Below the pieces are notes generated by a model. That model searched no databases, had not been told where the DNA came from, and saw only the letters and a list, made by a program, of their open reading frames with translations. The position numbers and the translations under genes are program-made. A stretch of DNA of 64,000 bases from Bradyrhizobium sp. CB2312 (GTDB taxonomy: Bacteria > Pseudomonadota > Alphaproteobacteria > Rhizobiales > Xanthobacteraceae), in the NCBI RefSeq assembly GCF_029714425.1, contig NZ_CP121668.1, positions 7,771,501 through 7,835,500 on the forward strand, written 5' to 3'. The number at the start of each line of letters is the position of its first letter. Position 1 is the first letter of the stretch. Positions 43,152 to 52,181 of this stretch are shown in pieces.

Positions 43152-44741
43152 ATGCGATCGATACGGCCGAGATTTGCGACGGCGGTGCTCGTGCTTGCGG
43201 GCGCGGTGACGTTTGGACTAGGCGGCCACTTCGCCGCTATACAATTCATTCACGATCAGCAGGCGCGCCATCTGGAAGAGCTGACCGAGGTCGTTACGCG
43301 CCGCTCAGAGCTCGCGGTCGACTTTGCCGCAGCAAGCCTCGACCAGTTGGCAATCCGAGGGCTCGCCACCTGCGATCCGGCCGCGTTGCAGGCGATCCGT
43401 CTCCACGTCTATCGGCGCTCGGCGGTCAAGGATGTGCGACTGGTCAACGCCGACGGCTCGGTGATCTGCTCGGCCTATTCGGAGACGCTCGAATTCGACA
43501 AGGGCTGGGTCGATCGCGGCGACATGCTGGCCTCGCGCGATGCGGGGCTGATGCTGTTCCGCGTCGAGCAATTCGGCGGCGACGCCCTCGGCGTACTCAG
43601 GGACATCGGCAACAACAAGGCGCTGGTCGCCATCCTCGGCATCAACTCCAGCCTGTTCGATATCATGCCGGCGGAATTGCGTGCGCATGGTCAGGTCCTG
43701 TTGGCGCTCACGAACGGCGCGCAGCTTGGCGAATTCATGCTTGATGCCGACAAGGCGTTGCCGCATCCGGTCGATTTCGAGAAGCGCTCGGCACGTTACC
43801 CGCTGCGCACGACGATCCGCATCGACCGGACCGTTCTGTCGACATGGAACAGCCAGGTCTATTGGCCGGCCATGGCTCTCTCGCTCGCGCTGGGCGCGAT
43901 CTTCGGCCTGCTGCTGTCGCGGACGCGGCGCGTAGAGGGCCCCGTCGCCGATCTCGACCGCGCCTTGGCACGCGGCGAATTCAGGCCCTATTTTCAGCCA
44001 GTCTTCGATCTCAAGACCAGGCAGATCAAAGGATGCGAGATCCTGGTGCGTTGGCTGCGCGAGGATGGCTCCGTCGTGCCTCCAATGAATTTCATCCCGT
44101 TGGCGGAGTCCAGCGGACGGATCCAAGGCATGACTTGGCAGCTTCTCGGCCGTGCCCTGGCCGACCTGCAGCCGCACCTGAAGGCCGACAAGGAATTCAA
44201 GCTTTCGCTCAATGTCGTGCCCAAGCACCTCTTGAGCGCGGGTTTCATCGAGACGCTGCGCAGCACCGTCGGTGCGGCCAGGGTCTCCACACGTCAGATT
44301 GTGATCGAGGTGACCGAACGCGACGAACTCGATGACCTTGTGCGCGCCGCAGCCGTGGTGAGCGAGTTACGCGAGCATGGCTTCCGCGTTGCCATCGACG
44401 ACGTCGGCGTCGGCCATAGCGGGCTATCGCGCTTGAAAGGCCTGGGCGCCAACACCATCAAGATCGACAAGTTCTTCGTCGACACCATCGCGGTGGATGC
44501 GTCGACCACGGCCATCGTGGAGATGCTGGTCGCGCTCGCGGGCGATCTAAGCATGAGTGTGATCGCGGAAGGGATCGAGACCGAAGAGCAGGTCCGCGCC
44601 CTGATCTCCTGCGGCGTCGAAGAGGGCCAGGGCTATCTCGTCTCCGCGCCATTGCCCGTCGAGGAATTCGTCGAGCTTCTTGAGAGACGTAGATTGGCTG
44701 GCCTCGAGGGCGGGACACAAACAGCCGCGCTTGTTGCGTAG
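43152..44741 (+). CDS. cyclic-di-GMP phosphodiesterase, CSS-motif sensor plus EAL domain
   Basis: 529 residues. A membrane helix at about 10-33, a periplasmic sensor of the CSS-motif type with two cysteines (GLATCDP and SVICSAYS), a second helix near 235-258, then a cytosolic EAL domain. The EAL signature reads EILVRW, and the catalytic set is otherwise present: Asn in SLNVVP, Glu in IEVTERDE, DD in IDDVGVGHS, Lys in KIDKFFVD, Glu in IAEGIETEEQ and Gln in GQGYLVSAP. It should therefore hydrolyse c-di-GMP. The two periplasmic Cys suggest redox control as in related proteins. It may influence EPS production or the BTLCP system nearby. Confidence 0.9.
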   Translation: MRSIRPRFATAVLVLAGAVTFGLGGHFAAIQFIHDQQARHLEELTEVVTRRSELAVDFAAASLDQLAIRGLATCDPAALQAIRLHVYRRSAVKDVRLVNADGSVICSAYSETLEFDKGWVDRGDMLASRDAGLMLFRVEQFGGDALGVLRDIGNNKALVAILGINSSLFDIMPAELRAHGQVLLALTNGAQLGEFMLDADKALPHPVDFEKRSARYPLRTTIRIDRTVLSTWNSQVYWPAMALSLALGAIFGLLLSRTRRVEGPVADLDRALARGEFRPYFQPVFDLKTRQIKGCEILVRWLREDGSVVPPMNFIPLAESSGRIQGMTWQLLGRALADLQPHLKADKEFKLSLNVVPKHLLSAGFIETLRSTVGAARVSTRQIVIEVTERDELDDLVRAAAVVSELREHGFRVAIDDVGVGHSGLSRLKGLGANTIKIDKFFVDTIAVDASTTAIVEMLVALAGDLSMSVIAEGIETEEQVRALISCGVEEGQGYLVSAPLPVEEFVELLERRRLAGLEGGTQTAALVA

Positions 44742-44840
44742 AAAAGCAGGTCGGCGAGCCGGCTCGAAAGCAGCCGCCTGCAAGGAGCGCCTTCACGTCT
44801 GACGAATCCGAGCTGGCACGGCAAATGCTTAGAGGGTGCC

Positions 44841-44957
44841 ATGCTGGCACTGCTCTTCCTATTGGCTATTTTTGCGGCTGGATTTGCCGCGGGTTACGGC
44901 ATTCGCGAGCTGCGTTCACGGCGGCGCCGACGCAGGTTCAGGCGAATTGCCTTCTGA
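44841..44957 (+). CDS. small single-pass membrane protein with arginine-rich tail
   Basis: 38 residues from ATG 44841. The sequence is a hydrophobic helix (ALLFLLAIFAAGFAAGYG) followed by IRELRSRRRRRRFRRIAF. The AGFAAGYG-IR-SRRRR pattern repeats that of the proteins at 40902 and 45159. Its short length explains why it is easily missed. Function unknown. Confidence 0.6.
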   Translation: MLALLFLLAIFAAGFAAGYGIRELRSRRRRRRFRRIAF

Positions 44958-45158
44958 ACGGGCGCGACGCAATTGTTCACGATGTTGACACACGTTCACC
45001 CCGACCTTGAGGAGGCATTCTGCGGATGGATCGAAAGTTCCGGTCATCGCGGGCAAATTCATGTGATCGCGAGTCATCGGAAGTCCGCAAAACTGCCTTA
45101 TGAATGTTGGCCAGCACCGGTATCGGACGGACAAGCTCTCCGATGGTGGTACCTTTGC

Positions 45159-45383
45159 ATGTTTGACATCATATTCTTGGCTGCCATCGTGGCGATTTCG
45201 TTCGCGGCTGGTTATGGCACGCGATCCGTGGTCTCGCAGAGACGTCGTACAAAATATCTCAAGCTGAAGCCGTATGTGCGCCCCTCCAAGCCGTCGGAGC
45301 CGCCACAGTTCCTGCTCCGTCCTCGCGGCGGAAATGTCGCTCAGATGCCTAGGGTTGCATCAAACGGCCGTCGCAGCGGCTGA
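45159..45383 (+). CDS. small single-pass membrane protein with basic tail
   Basis: 74 residues from ATG 45159; the frame opens at 44973 but the preceding part has no coding character. Residues 1-20 (FDIIFLAAIVAISFAAGYG) form the helix, followed by TRSVVSQRRRTKYLKLKPYVRPSKP and a Pro/Arg-rich tail. Third member of the pattern seen at 40902 and 44841, though longer at the C terminus. Confidence 0.6.
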   Translation: MFDIIFLAAIVAISFAAGYGTRSVVSQRRRTKYLKLKPYVRPSKPSEPPQFLLRPRGGNVAQMPRVASNGRRSG

Positions 45384-45398
45384 TCTCGGCGGGGTTCC

Positions 45399-45418
45399 GG
45401 CCCGGCCTTCGCCGGGCC
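45399..45418 (+). terminator. Strong hairpin after the 45159 gene
   Basis: An 8-bp perfect stem (GGCCCGGC / GCCGGGCC) with a four-base CTTC loop, 15 bases past the stop. No T-run follows. It may terminate or stabilise the small-protein transcript. Confidence 0.5.
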
Positions 45419-45544
45419 CGATGAAGATTGCTCTGTTGCTACGAACCGTCAGTCGCGCTCTCGTCGTACCGAGGGGCACCGGCCTCCTTAACGATAGCAA
45501 AGGGTTTTCCGGCACCAACTCGCAGGGTTGGGTATGGTGCCGAC

Positions 45545-45910
45545 ATGTTTCGCAACCCCCTCGTCACGGCCACTGGCGTCTGCTTTGCCCTGATAACTTA
45601 CGCCACCTTGGCGAAGTTGGCGGGTCGCCCCGTGCTTGTCGGCCATCACGAAGCCTATTGGATCGTCGTCGTCGAGCGGTTCAGCGCTTATGGACTACTG
45701 GGCTTTCTCTTGTCTTTTTTGCTGCCTGGACGCTTCCGCCTGGCTTGCATGCTCGTGCTGTCAGTCGCAATCGGGCTCGAGGTTCTGCAAGCTCTGACGC
45801 CCGATCGCGATCCGGCCCTGGTGGACGTGCTGCAGAAAGCAGCTGGCGGAACAGTCGGTGTCCTGTTGGCTCAGACAATTCTTGCCTTCTTGCCGAGACC
45901 TCCATCCTAG
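45545..45910 (+). CDS. VanZ-like membrane protein
   Basis: 121 residues from ATG 45545; the longer frame from 45428 has no family character. Four hydrophobic segments are arranged as in VanZ-like proteins, with the motif EVLQALTPDRDPALVDVLQKAAGGTVGVLLA before the last helix. VanZ proteins include one linked to teicoplanin resistance, but most homologues have no known role. Function here is unknown. Confidence 0.7.
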   Translation: MFRNPLVTATGVCFALITYATLAKLAGRPVLVGHHEAYWIVVVERFSAYGLLGFLLSFLLPGRFRLACMLVLSVAIGLEVLQALTPDRDPALVDVLQKAAGGTVGVLLAQTILAFLPRPPS

Positions 45911-46004
45911 ACACGTTCTGCATACTCTGCTCAAAGCTCGCAGCGGATTGGCAAACTGCGGCTTCTCATCCACAATGCACACCCTGTTGAGAGGATTTCG
46001 AACG

Positions 46005-46277
46005 ATGGCCCGCAAACTTCATGTGCTTCTGGGTGGAGCTTTGCTCATTGCCACATCGTCCTCGGCAGTCGCCCAAGGCACCTATCCGAGCGGTGTGCGC
46101 AGTGGCTACACTGGCACGACGTCCGGTTCACCCGCCCCGGCCACCAGCGCTACGGGAACGTCCTCCTCTCCGACACCATCGACTCGAAACTTGGGAACCG
46201 GCCAAGGGCGTACCGAGGGCGCGATGGGGCTTTCGCCGCAATTGCAGAAAGAGTTGGGAATTGGTCGTCAGCAGTAG
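46005..46277 (+). CDS. small exported protein, low-complexity Ser/Thr/Pro-rich
   Basis: 90 residues from ATG 46005, with AGGA nine bases upstream. A signal peptide (VLLGGALLIATSSSAVAQ, cleavage after VAQ or AVA) precedes a Gly/Ser/Thr/Pro linker and a charged C terminus (GQGRTEGAMGLSPQLQKELGIG). No family recognised. Confidence 0.65.
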   Translation: MARKLHVLLGGALLIATSSSAVAQGTYPSGVRSGYTGTTSGSPAPATSATGTSSSPTPSTRNLGTGQGRTEGAMGLSPQLQKELGIGRQQ

Positions 46278-46378
46278 GCGTGTTGCGCCTTGCCTATCCG
46301 TAAATTGATTGAAGACGCCCACATTTGATCGGCGACGTCAATCAAGCCTGCTGCCCCCTCGCCGAGACGCGCCTCTGA

Positions 46379-46597
46379 TCAGCGGCTCACCGGTTCTTCC
46401 GGCGCTTCCTGACCGCGAACCACCGCACGCGCGGTTCCGAGATCGGCCGCTCGGCCGCTATGCGAGCGCAACATGACCTCGAACGACCTCTTGACCCCGC
46501 CAAGGTCATGGTCGATCGAAGCGTCGCGCAGCATGGCGCGCGCATCGGTGTGAAAAAGCAGGGCTGCGGCAACGGCCAGAGGGAACACGTGCTTCAT
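46379..46597 (-). CDS. small exported protein
   Basis: 72 residues from ATG 46597, the start of a signal peptide (MKHVFPLAVAAALLFHTDARA). The frame is open further upstream (46831), but that part is polar and lies within no recognisable domain. The mature peptide is short and charged (SIDHDLGGVKRSFEVMLRSHSGRAADLG). Function unknown. Confidence 0.5.
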   Translation of the reverse strand: MKHVFPLAVAAALLFHTDARAMLRDASIDHDLGGVKRSFEVMLRSHSGRAADLGTARAVVRGQEAPEEPVSR

Positions 46598-46764
46598 GCT
46601 GGGTCCGACAATCAATTCCAGCGTGATGCCATTGCGCGAAAGTACGACGAAATGGCGACGCTTCGTTGCCACAGAGCGGCCTTTTAACGATCTTGAGCGT
46701 GACCGCTCCGGGCCAAGGCCGTTCGCCTGCACTAAGCCGCTTGAACTGGATTTGGCGGCAGCCT

Positions 46765-47208
46765 CTATTTCGTCATCTGCCCGCGCAACTCGCCACCCGG
46801 ATTCGTGGCGGTGTGGATGTTCGCGTACCACTTGCCAGCCAGCAGGTCCGCAGCCTGCGTGTCGGTGAGCGTAGCGCTGCCCTGGATCGGGCTCTGCACC
46901 GTCTTGAACGGCAAGGCGATGCCGGCGTTCTTGCCGGCTTCGCCGGGGCCATGGAAATGGGCCCCCATCGCCGGGCCCGTCAGGCCGGCAAAGGTGACCG
47001 TGTAGGTGAGAGTTTTCGTCTCGGTATCGTAGGTCGCTTCCGCCTTGCCCGTGCCGGGCGAATTGTTTGGAGGCACCTCATTGCCGCCTTTGAGGTCGGC
47101 CTGAAGTTTCACGACCTCAGCGCTGGCCGGCGCTGCGGTCGCAATCGCCGCGCCGAACAGAGCTGTTCCCACCAGCGTCACGCACGCCCGATATGCGGCT
47201 GTCCTCAT
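46765..47208 (-). CDS. CHRD domain-containing exported protein
   Basis: 147 residues from ATG 47208, where AGGAGG sits six bases upstream. A signal peptide (LVGTALFGAAIATAAPASA) is followed by one CHRD domain: LQADLKGGNEVPPNNSPGTGKA, the central AHFHGPGEAGKNAGIALPF and a closing WYANIHTATNPGGELRGQ. CHRD domains occur in chordin and in many bacterial exported proteins; their bacterial role is unclear. A single domain of about 115 residues is the usual bacterial form. Confidence 0.9.
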   Translation of the reverse strand: MRTAAYRACVTLVGTALFGAAIATAAPASAEVVKLQADLKGGNEVPPNNSPGTGKAEATYDTETKTLTYTVTFAGLTGPAMGAHFHGPGEAGKNAGIALPFKTVQSPIQGSATLTDTQAADLLAGKWYANIHTATNPGGELRGQMTK

Positions 47209-47352
47209 GGCATCCTCCTGCAGGCTGTATGCCCGTGCGGGTTGAAACCCCGAGGCCCAGCCGGAAATTCCGGAGCCGAATTTATGCCTGATTCGGAGCA
47301 GGGATAGCGGAAATCTCCGTGCGGATCGCAATGGCCCGCCCCTAGCGACGGC

Positions 47353-47637
47353 TCAAGCCACCCCGCGCCTGCCGAGCAACTCGTGCGGTGTCAGGAGTTC
47401 GGCCATCTGCTGATGCGTGGCCTGGAGCGCCTCGATGGCGCCGTCGAGATCGAAATCCGACTCGCGGACGGAGGCGAAGAACTTGGCCGTCAACGCCAGA
47501 TCCAGTTTGACGCGCGTCGTTCCGTCGCGGCTCCTGCGACGGTCAAGTGACAGGTGAATGGCTCTCAACCTGGCTTCACTGCTGTCGCAATCGCACAGTC
47601 TTCCGAGTTCGTTATAGGTCATCCAGATCTGAGGCAT
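47353..47637 (-). CDS. hypothetical protein
   Basis: 94 residues: MPQIWMTYNELGRLCDCDSSEARLR start, with a two-Cys CDCD motif, then RRSRDGTTRVKLDLALTAKFFASV and a helix-rich end (AIEALQATHQQMAELLTPHELL). The central part could be a small wHTH-like domain but I cannot confirm it. No function recognised. Confidence 0.65.
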   Translation of the reverse strand: MPQIWMTYNELGRLCDCDSSEARLRAIHLSLDRRRSRDGTTRVKLDLALTAKFFASVRESDFDLDGAIEALQATHQQMAELLTPHELLGRRGVA

Positions 47638-47748
47638 GTTCTTCTTCCACCACCGTTATCGGGCTTCAGATTTAGATTTCACGTCTAAAGGCACGGTTTC
47701 TTCGGTCCGGCTGCGGCGTCTTTTCGAGGCAACAGCGTCAATGCAGTA

Positions 47749-48201
47749 CTAAGATGCGGGAGACCTGGGAGGCCCAGGGAAGTGGCGCGGCCGGGAACGG
47801 CTATCGAGCCCCTTGGGCAATTTGTCATTGAGCTTCACGACGGCACGTCGCGTCTCGGCGGCAGGTTGATCCTCCTGGCAGTAGATCAGCGTCGCCTCGA
47901 ACATGACGTCAGGCGCTTGCCTGGCCGTTCCCGAGCAGGTCGCCATCGCCCCGCTGCACACGCCGGAGAGCTCGACCTCGACCTCGTCATGCCCGAACAC
48001 GGTCGGCGGGCCGTCGGCATACCGCTTCGTGGTCAGGAGGGCCGTGAAGCGCTGCTCGTCGACGCGATAGGATCCACCATAGGTGAAGAAGCTGTCGCTG
48101 CCCGAGATCCGCCCTTCGGCCAGATGTACGACGCCAGTGCCCTGGCCACGCGGGGTTCTGAACCAGGCAGCGTATTTGCCGTCTCTCAGCATGAAAAACA
48201 T
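47749..48201 (-). CDS. conserved hypothetical protein
   Basis: About 150 residues from ATG 48201. Beta-rich sequence MLRDGKYAAWFRTPRGQGTGVVHLAEG, FFTYGGSYRVDEQRFTALLTTKRYADGP and DEVEVELSGVCSGAMATCSG. The arrangement suggests a small barrel-like cytosolic protein of a type common in this bacterial group. The C-terminal 45 residues are polar and basic. The frame is open to 48327; the longer N terminus is not supported. Confidence 0.65.
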   Translation of the reverse strand: MFFMLRDGKYAAWFRTPRGQGTGVVHLAEGRISGSDSFFTYGGSYRVDEQRFTALLTTKRYADGPPTVFGHDEVEVELSGVCSGAMATCSGTARQAPDVMFEATLIYCQEDQPAAETRRAVVKLNDKLPKGLDSRSRPRHFPGPPRSPAS

Positions 48202-48344
48202 CCGTCGCAATTCCATGCGTATTTGCGACCAACTCTGGGGCGCGACAATGACCGATGCGACGAGCATTTCGCCACGGTTAACGTCCTGCAAAGCCAACCC
48301 GTCAAATTGCTGTCGGCGCGCACGCAAAGGCGCGGCGGCGGACG

Positions 48345-50072
48345 TCAGAACAATTCTATGCCGTCATCCGCTGTCTCGACCGCCTCGACCCGACGCGCGG
48401 TGGCGATCGACGCCAGCCCAAGCGTGTGCAGGAATTCGCGATGGACGTCCCGCTCGCGCTCCATCGTGTAGCGCGCGAAGAGACCGTCGAGCATCGCCTG
48501 ATCCCGCCCCTCCGGCTGCGGCGGCTGCGCGCCCCCGCTCGCGGTCTCGAGGCGTACGGCGACCGCGGGCAATGCCGCGGAGCCTTCGCCGAGCGTGGTC
48601 ATCAGGCCCTGCGCCGAATTCATCAGCCCCTCGAACTCGGCACCTTCATCGACGAGCCGGCTCATCAGCCTGCCGAGCCGTTCGTTTCCGGCCTCGACCT
48701 CGCGCAGCGCCTGCAGGATCTGCGGCTCGAGCTTGGCAAGCTGGGTGGGATCGCCCTGCACGCGCAGCTCCTTCAGCTCCTTTGCCGAGCGTTCGATACC
48801 ATCGAGCACGGGCCGCAGGCGCCCTGCGCCGGCCGAGACCTGATCGGCGGTCGCCTTGAGCTCGTTCGCGATCACGACGAAGGCGCTACCGCGGCTGCCG
48901 AGATGGCTCGCTTTGAGGCCGGCATTCATCCCGATCAGGGTGATGTCGACGGTCGCCTCGGCGAGCCCGGCGATCGCCTGACGAAACTTTGCCAGCGTGT
49001 CCTCGACGATGGCGAGCGCCTCGTCGACCGCGCGGCCGGCGCTTTCGCAGGTGGCGATCAGGGTCGAGGCATGCGCCAGCGTCTGCTTGATGCGCGCCAG
49101 GAATGACGACGAGCCGCCCTCCTCGCCGCCGAACAGCGTGCGGCCGTGGCCGACGACACTGGCCGCGTCGCGCAGGATGGCGGACAGCGCGCGAACGATC
49201 TGGCCGATGTCGCCGCCGAACTCGCGCTGGGCGTCCCTGAGCAGGGCCGCCTGCAACTGGCAGATCGCGCGCGCGCCGTCTTCGCTCGCGACCGGTTCGG
49301 GAACGAGGCTCGTGGATGATCCCGACGCAAGGCCAAGGCCGTGACAGACATGCTCGAGACGCTGGCGCGTGCTGTCGCCGGCCTGAAGCGAAATGATCGC
49401 ACCGCCGACCGCCTCGGCGATCTTCCTGGTGCTGGCGCTCGCGAGGTCGGCGAGCTCTCTGCCATTGCGGCGCTGCTCGCGCAACCCGGAATAGGCCGCA
49501 CCGAGCTCGGCGCTCTCGGCCACCAGCTGCTTGGCGTAGCGGCTCTCGAATTCCTTCTGCCGGCCGGACGCCGTGGCGACGGCATCCGACAGACGCTGCT
49601 GGTCCTTCGCGCAGCCTTCGATCGAGCCCTGCACGGCCTTGCCGAGATCGTAGGCCTCCTGGGTGAAGGCGAGAAAGCCCTCGCGGTCGCCGTCGAGCGA
49701 GGCCGCCTCGATCCGCGCGCTGCGGGCGATGATGGTGATCATCTGGATGTGCTTGAACAGCGGCTTGAGCAGCGACGAGGCCTCCGCCGTGCTCTTGCCG
49801 ATCGTCTCCAGCAGGGTACTTTCCGCCGGCAGCGCCTCTGCCAGCTCACTCAGCCGCGCCGCGATGTCCTGCAACGCGGTGGCAGCGCCCTCGATCTCGG
49901 CGCCGGAGAGCTCCTCGGAGAGCGTCGCAAGGCCCTGGTTCAGCTCCTTGAAGATGAGGTGGCCGCGGCCGAGATCATGACCGACGCGCGCGAAGACGTC
50001 CTCGATCCGCGACGAGACATCCTCGATCGCAGCGATCGATTCAGCGAGCGTATTGGCCGGAATGGCGGGCAT
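48345..50072 (-). CDS. soluble MCP-like coiled-coil protein with two degenerate receptor-tip segments
   Basis: 575 residues from ATG 50072 (frame open to 50207, overlapping cheB). There are no membrane helices. The protein is almost entirely helical. Residues about 110-155 (MITIIARSARIEAASLDGDREGFLAFTQEAYDL) and about 370-415 (ITLIGMNAGLKASHLGSRGSAFVVIANELKATAD) both resemble the highly conserved signalling tip of methyl-accepting proteins ([23 protein letters not shown]...), but are degraded. It is the last gene of the chemotaxis operon, five bases after cheB. It may act as a cytosolic receptor, a CheA/CheW scaffold or a phosphatase-type helper; which is not shown. Confidence 0.75.
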   Translation of the reverse strand: MPAIPANTLAESIAAIEDVSSRIEDVFARVGHDLGRGHLIFKELNQGLATLSEELSGAEIEGAATALQDIAARLSELAEALPAESTLLETIGKSTAEASSLLKPLFKHIQMITIIARSARIEAASLDGDREGFLAFTQEAYDLGKAVQGSIEGCAKDQQRLSDAVATASGRQKEFESRYAKQLVAESAELGAAYSGLREQRRNGRELADLASASTRKIAEAVGGAIISLQAGDSTRQRLEHVCHGLGLASGSSTSLVPEPVASEDGARAICQLQAALLRDAQREFGGDIGQIVRALSAILRDAASVVGHGRTLFGGEEGGSSSFLARIKQTLAHASTLIATCESAGRAVDEALAIVEDTLAKFRQAIAGLAEATVDITLIGMNAGLKASHLGSRGSAFVVIANELKATADQVSAGAGRLRPVLDGIERSAKELKELRVQGDPTQLAKLEPQILQALREVEAGNERLGRLMSRLVDEGAEFEGLMNSAQGLMTTLGEGSAALPAVAVRLETASGGAQPPQPEGRDQAMLDGLFARYTMERERDVHREFLHTLGLASIATARRVEAVETADDGIELF

Positions 50073-50077
50073 TGTGA

Positions 50078-51169
50078 TCAACCTGCCGCCGCGACATGCC
50101 CGGCCTGGTACCAAAGCATGATCTCGCGCGGGATATGGTGCAGCGAGACCACTTTCTCGACACCGCCATGGGCGATGGCTTCCTTGGGCATGCCGAACAC
50201 GACGCAACTCTCTTCATCCTGTGCCCGCGTCGAAGCGCCGAGCTTGCGCATCTCCAGCATGCCGCGGGCGCCGTCGTCACCCATGCCGGTCATGATCACG
50301 CCGAGCGCATTGGCGCTCGCGTGCTGGGCCGCCGAGCGGAACAGCACGTCCACGGAGGGACGATGCCGCGACACCGGCGGGCCGTCCTTGATCGCGATCT
50401 GGTAGCGCAGGCCGATGCGCTGAAGCAGCATGTGACGGGCGCCGGGCGCGATATAGGCGTAGCCCGGCAGCACCGGTTCGCCATCCTCGGCTTCCTTGAC
50501 GCGGATCTGGCAGACGCTGTCGAGACGCCTGGCAAAGGCCGCCGTGAAACCTGCCGGCATGTGCTGGACGATGAGAAGCGGAGGACAGTGCGGCGGCAGC
50601 ATCTCGAGGACGTCGTTGAGGGCCTCGGTCCCGCCGGTCGATGCACCGATGCACACGATGCGCTCCGTCGTTGGCCGTACTTTGCCCAGCACCGGCGGCG
50701 GGATGATGGCGTCGGCCGTCAGCTTCTTCTCGACCACGCGACGTTCGGACCGCGGACGCACCCGCGCGCGCGCCGCCGACTTCACGGCCTCGCGCAGCCG
50801 CGTGGAGCATTCGAGCAGCGCCTGGCGCGTGTCGATCTTCGGCTTCGGCACGATATCGACCGCGCCAGCCTCGAACGCCTCAAACATCACGTTCGACCCC
50901 TCTTCGGTGAGCGAGGAGCAGATGATCACCGGGATCGGACGCTGCGCCATGATCTTGCGCAGGAATGTCATGCCGTCCATTTTGGGCATCTCGATGTCGA
51001 GAATGATGACGTCGGGAATCTCGTTCTGGAGGCGGCGCGCCGCCGCGAACGGGTCGGACGCCGTCCCCATCACCTCGATATCAGGGTCGTCGTTGAGGAT
51101 CGTTTGCAGGATTTGGCGCACCGACGCCGAATCGTCCACGATCAGTACGCGAACTTTCTCCCTCGGCAT
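50078..51169 (-). CDS. cheB: CheB protein-glutamate methylesterase
   Basis: 363 residues. A receiver domain ([12 protein letters not shown], phospho-acceptor Asp in [25 protein letters not shown]) is joined by a basic linker to the methylesterase domain. The catalytic triad is visible: Ser in [11 protein letters not shown], His in QHMPAGFT and Asp in [11 protein letters not shown]. It removes methyl groups from the two receptors and deamidates glutamines, and is activated by CheA phosphorylation. Next to cheR in the operon. Confidence 0.96.
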   Translation of the reverse strand: MPREKVRVLIVDDSASVRQILQTILNDDPDIEVMGTASDPFAAARRLQNEIPDVIILDIEMPKMDGMTFLRKIMAQRPIPVIICSSLTEEGSNVMFEAFEAGAVDIVPKPKIDTRQALLECSTRLREAVKSAARARVRPRSERRVVEKKLTADAIIPPPVLGKVRPTTERIVCIGASTGGTEALNDVLEMLPPHCPPLLIVQHMPAGFTAAFARRLDSVCQIRVKEAEDGEPVLPGYAYIAPGARHMLLQRIGLRYQIAIKDGPPVSRHRPSVDVLFRSAAQHASANALGVIMTGMGDDGARGMLEMRKLGASTRAQDEESCVVFGMPKEAIAHGGVEKVVSLHHIPREIMLWYQAGHVAAAG

Positions 51170-51185
51170 TTGGGCGGCGCTCCGA

Positions 51186-52040
51186 TCAGACCTTGAAAAT
51201 GGTTGGCTGGACTTGCTTCAGACCCGGCACTGCACTGTGGATCATCGATTCCGAATGCCCGACCAGGAGATAGCCGCCGGGCCGCAAATGGCTGCACAAT
51301 TGCTCGATCACCTTGCGCTGCGTCTCGCGCTCGAAATAGATCAGGACGTTGCGGCAGAAGATGATGTCGACGTCGCGATCCACCGGATAGGAGGAATCCA
51401 TGAGATTCATCCGCATGAAATGCGTCATGCGCCGCAGCTCGGGCACCACCCGTACCTCGCAGCGCGACTTGTCGCGCGACGACAGGAAATATCGCTTCAC
51501 GAAGTTCTCCGGCACCGGAGCCAGCACGTCGCGGGTATAGATCGCGGTCTTGGCGAGGCGCAGCACCGCCGTCGAAATGTCGGTCCCGAGAATGCGGTAT
51601 TGAAACCGCGAGCCGCTCCGCGTCATGTCGTCCAGCACCATGGCGGTGGTGTAGGCTTCCATCCCCGTGGAGCTCGCCGAGCTCCAGATCTTCAGGTTCG
51701 CATTCCTGCGTCCATGCGACTTGAGCAGGGCGGGAACGGCCACGTCACGCATGAACGTGAAGTGCTGAGGTTCGCGGAAGAAGTCGGTCTTGTTGGTCGT
51801 CACTACATCGATGAGATGGGTGAGCTCGATATCGAAATGCTCGACCTCGAACAGGTTCTCGACATATTCGTTGAGGTCGGAGAAGTTCAGCGCGCGTACG
51901 CGCTTGTGCAACCGTCCCTCCAGCATCAGCCGCTTGCCCTGCGGCAGCTTGATGCCGACCTGGCCCTCGATCAAGTCGGCGATGGTCCGGAAGTGGCGGT
52001 CGGACAGATGCACCGCCGTATCCTGCATGGCGGGCATCAT
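51186..52040 (-). CDS. cheR: CheR chemoreceptor methyltransferase
   Basis: 284 residues. N-terminal helical domain ([29 protein letters not shown]) followed by an SAM-dependent methyltransferase domain ([46 protein letters not shown]). The cofactor loop reads [11 protein letters not shown] where most CheR proteins have AxSTGEEPYS, so a normally conserved acidic residue is replaced by Met. The C-terminal strand and helices are intact. It methylates the MCPs at 52182 and 54590. Located between an MCP and cheB. Confidence 0.95.
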   Translation of the reverse strand: MMPAMQDTAVHLSDRHFRTIADLIEGQVGIKLPQGKRLMLEGRLHKRVRALNFSDLNEYVENLFEVEHFDIELTHLIDVVTTNKTDFFREPQHFTFMRDVAVPALLKSHGRRNANLKIWSSASSTGMEAYTTAMVLDDMTRSGSRFQYRILGTDISTAVLRLAKTAIYTRDVLAPVPENFVKRYFLSSRDKSRCEVRVVPELRRMTHFMRMNLMDSSYPVDRDVDIIFCRNVLIYFERETQRKVIEQLCSHLRPGGYLLVGHSESMIHSAVPGLKQVQPTIFKV

Positions 52041-52134
52041 CGCTGCATGCCCCCAACCGGGATGGCCGCCGCCTGCACTGAATGTCGGGCCGAACGGGCC
52101 ATCTTGAATCCCACGCGTTTACGCAATTGCTGAC

Positions 52135-52173
52135 GAGGGATCGGCCCACCGGTCAAGGACGGACCGATCCCTC
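52135..52173 (-). terminator. Hairpin between MCP and cheR
   Basis: A 10-bp perfect stem (GAGGGATCGG / CCGATCCCTC) with a 19-base loop. It lies nine bases past the stop of the MCP at 52182, on the reverse strand, within the operon. No T-run. It could attenuate cheR-cheB transcription or protect the upstream mRNA. Confidence 0.5.
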
Positions 52174-52181
52174 GGAGAGTC

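Noticed and set aside
50096..52133. Two long forward frames opposite cheB and cheR
   Set aside because: Both are antisense to intact chemotaxis enzymes.
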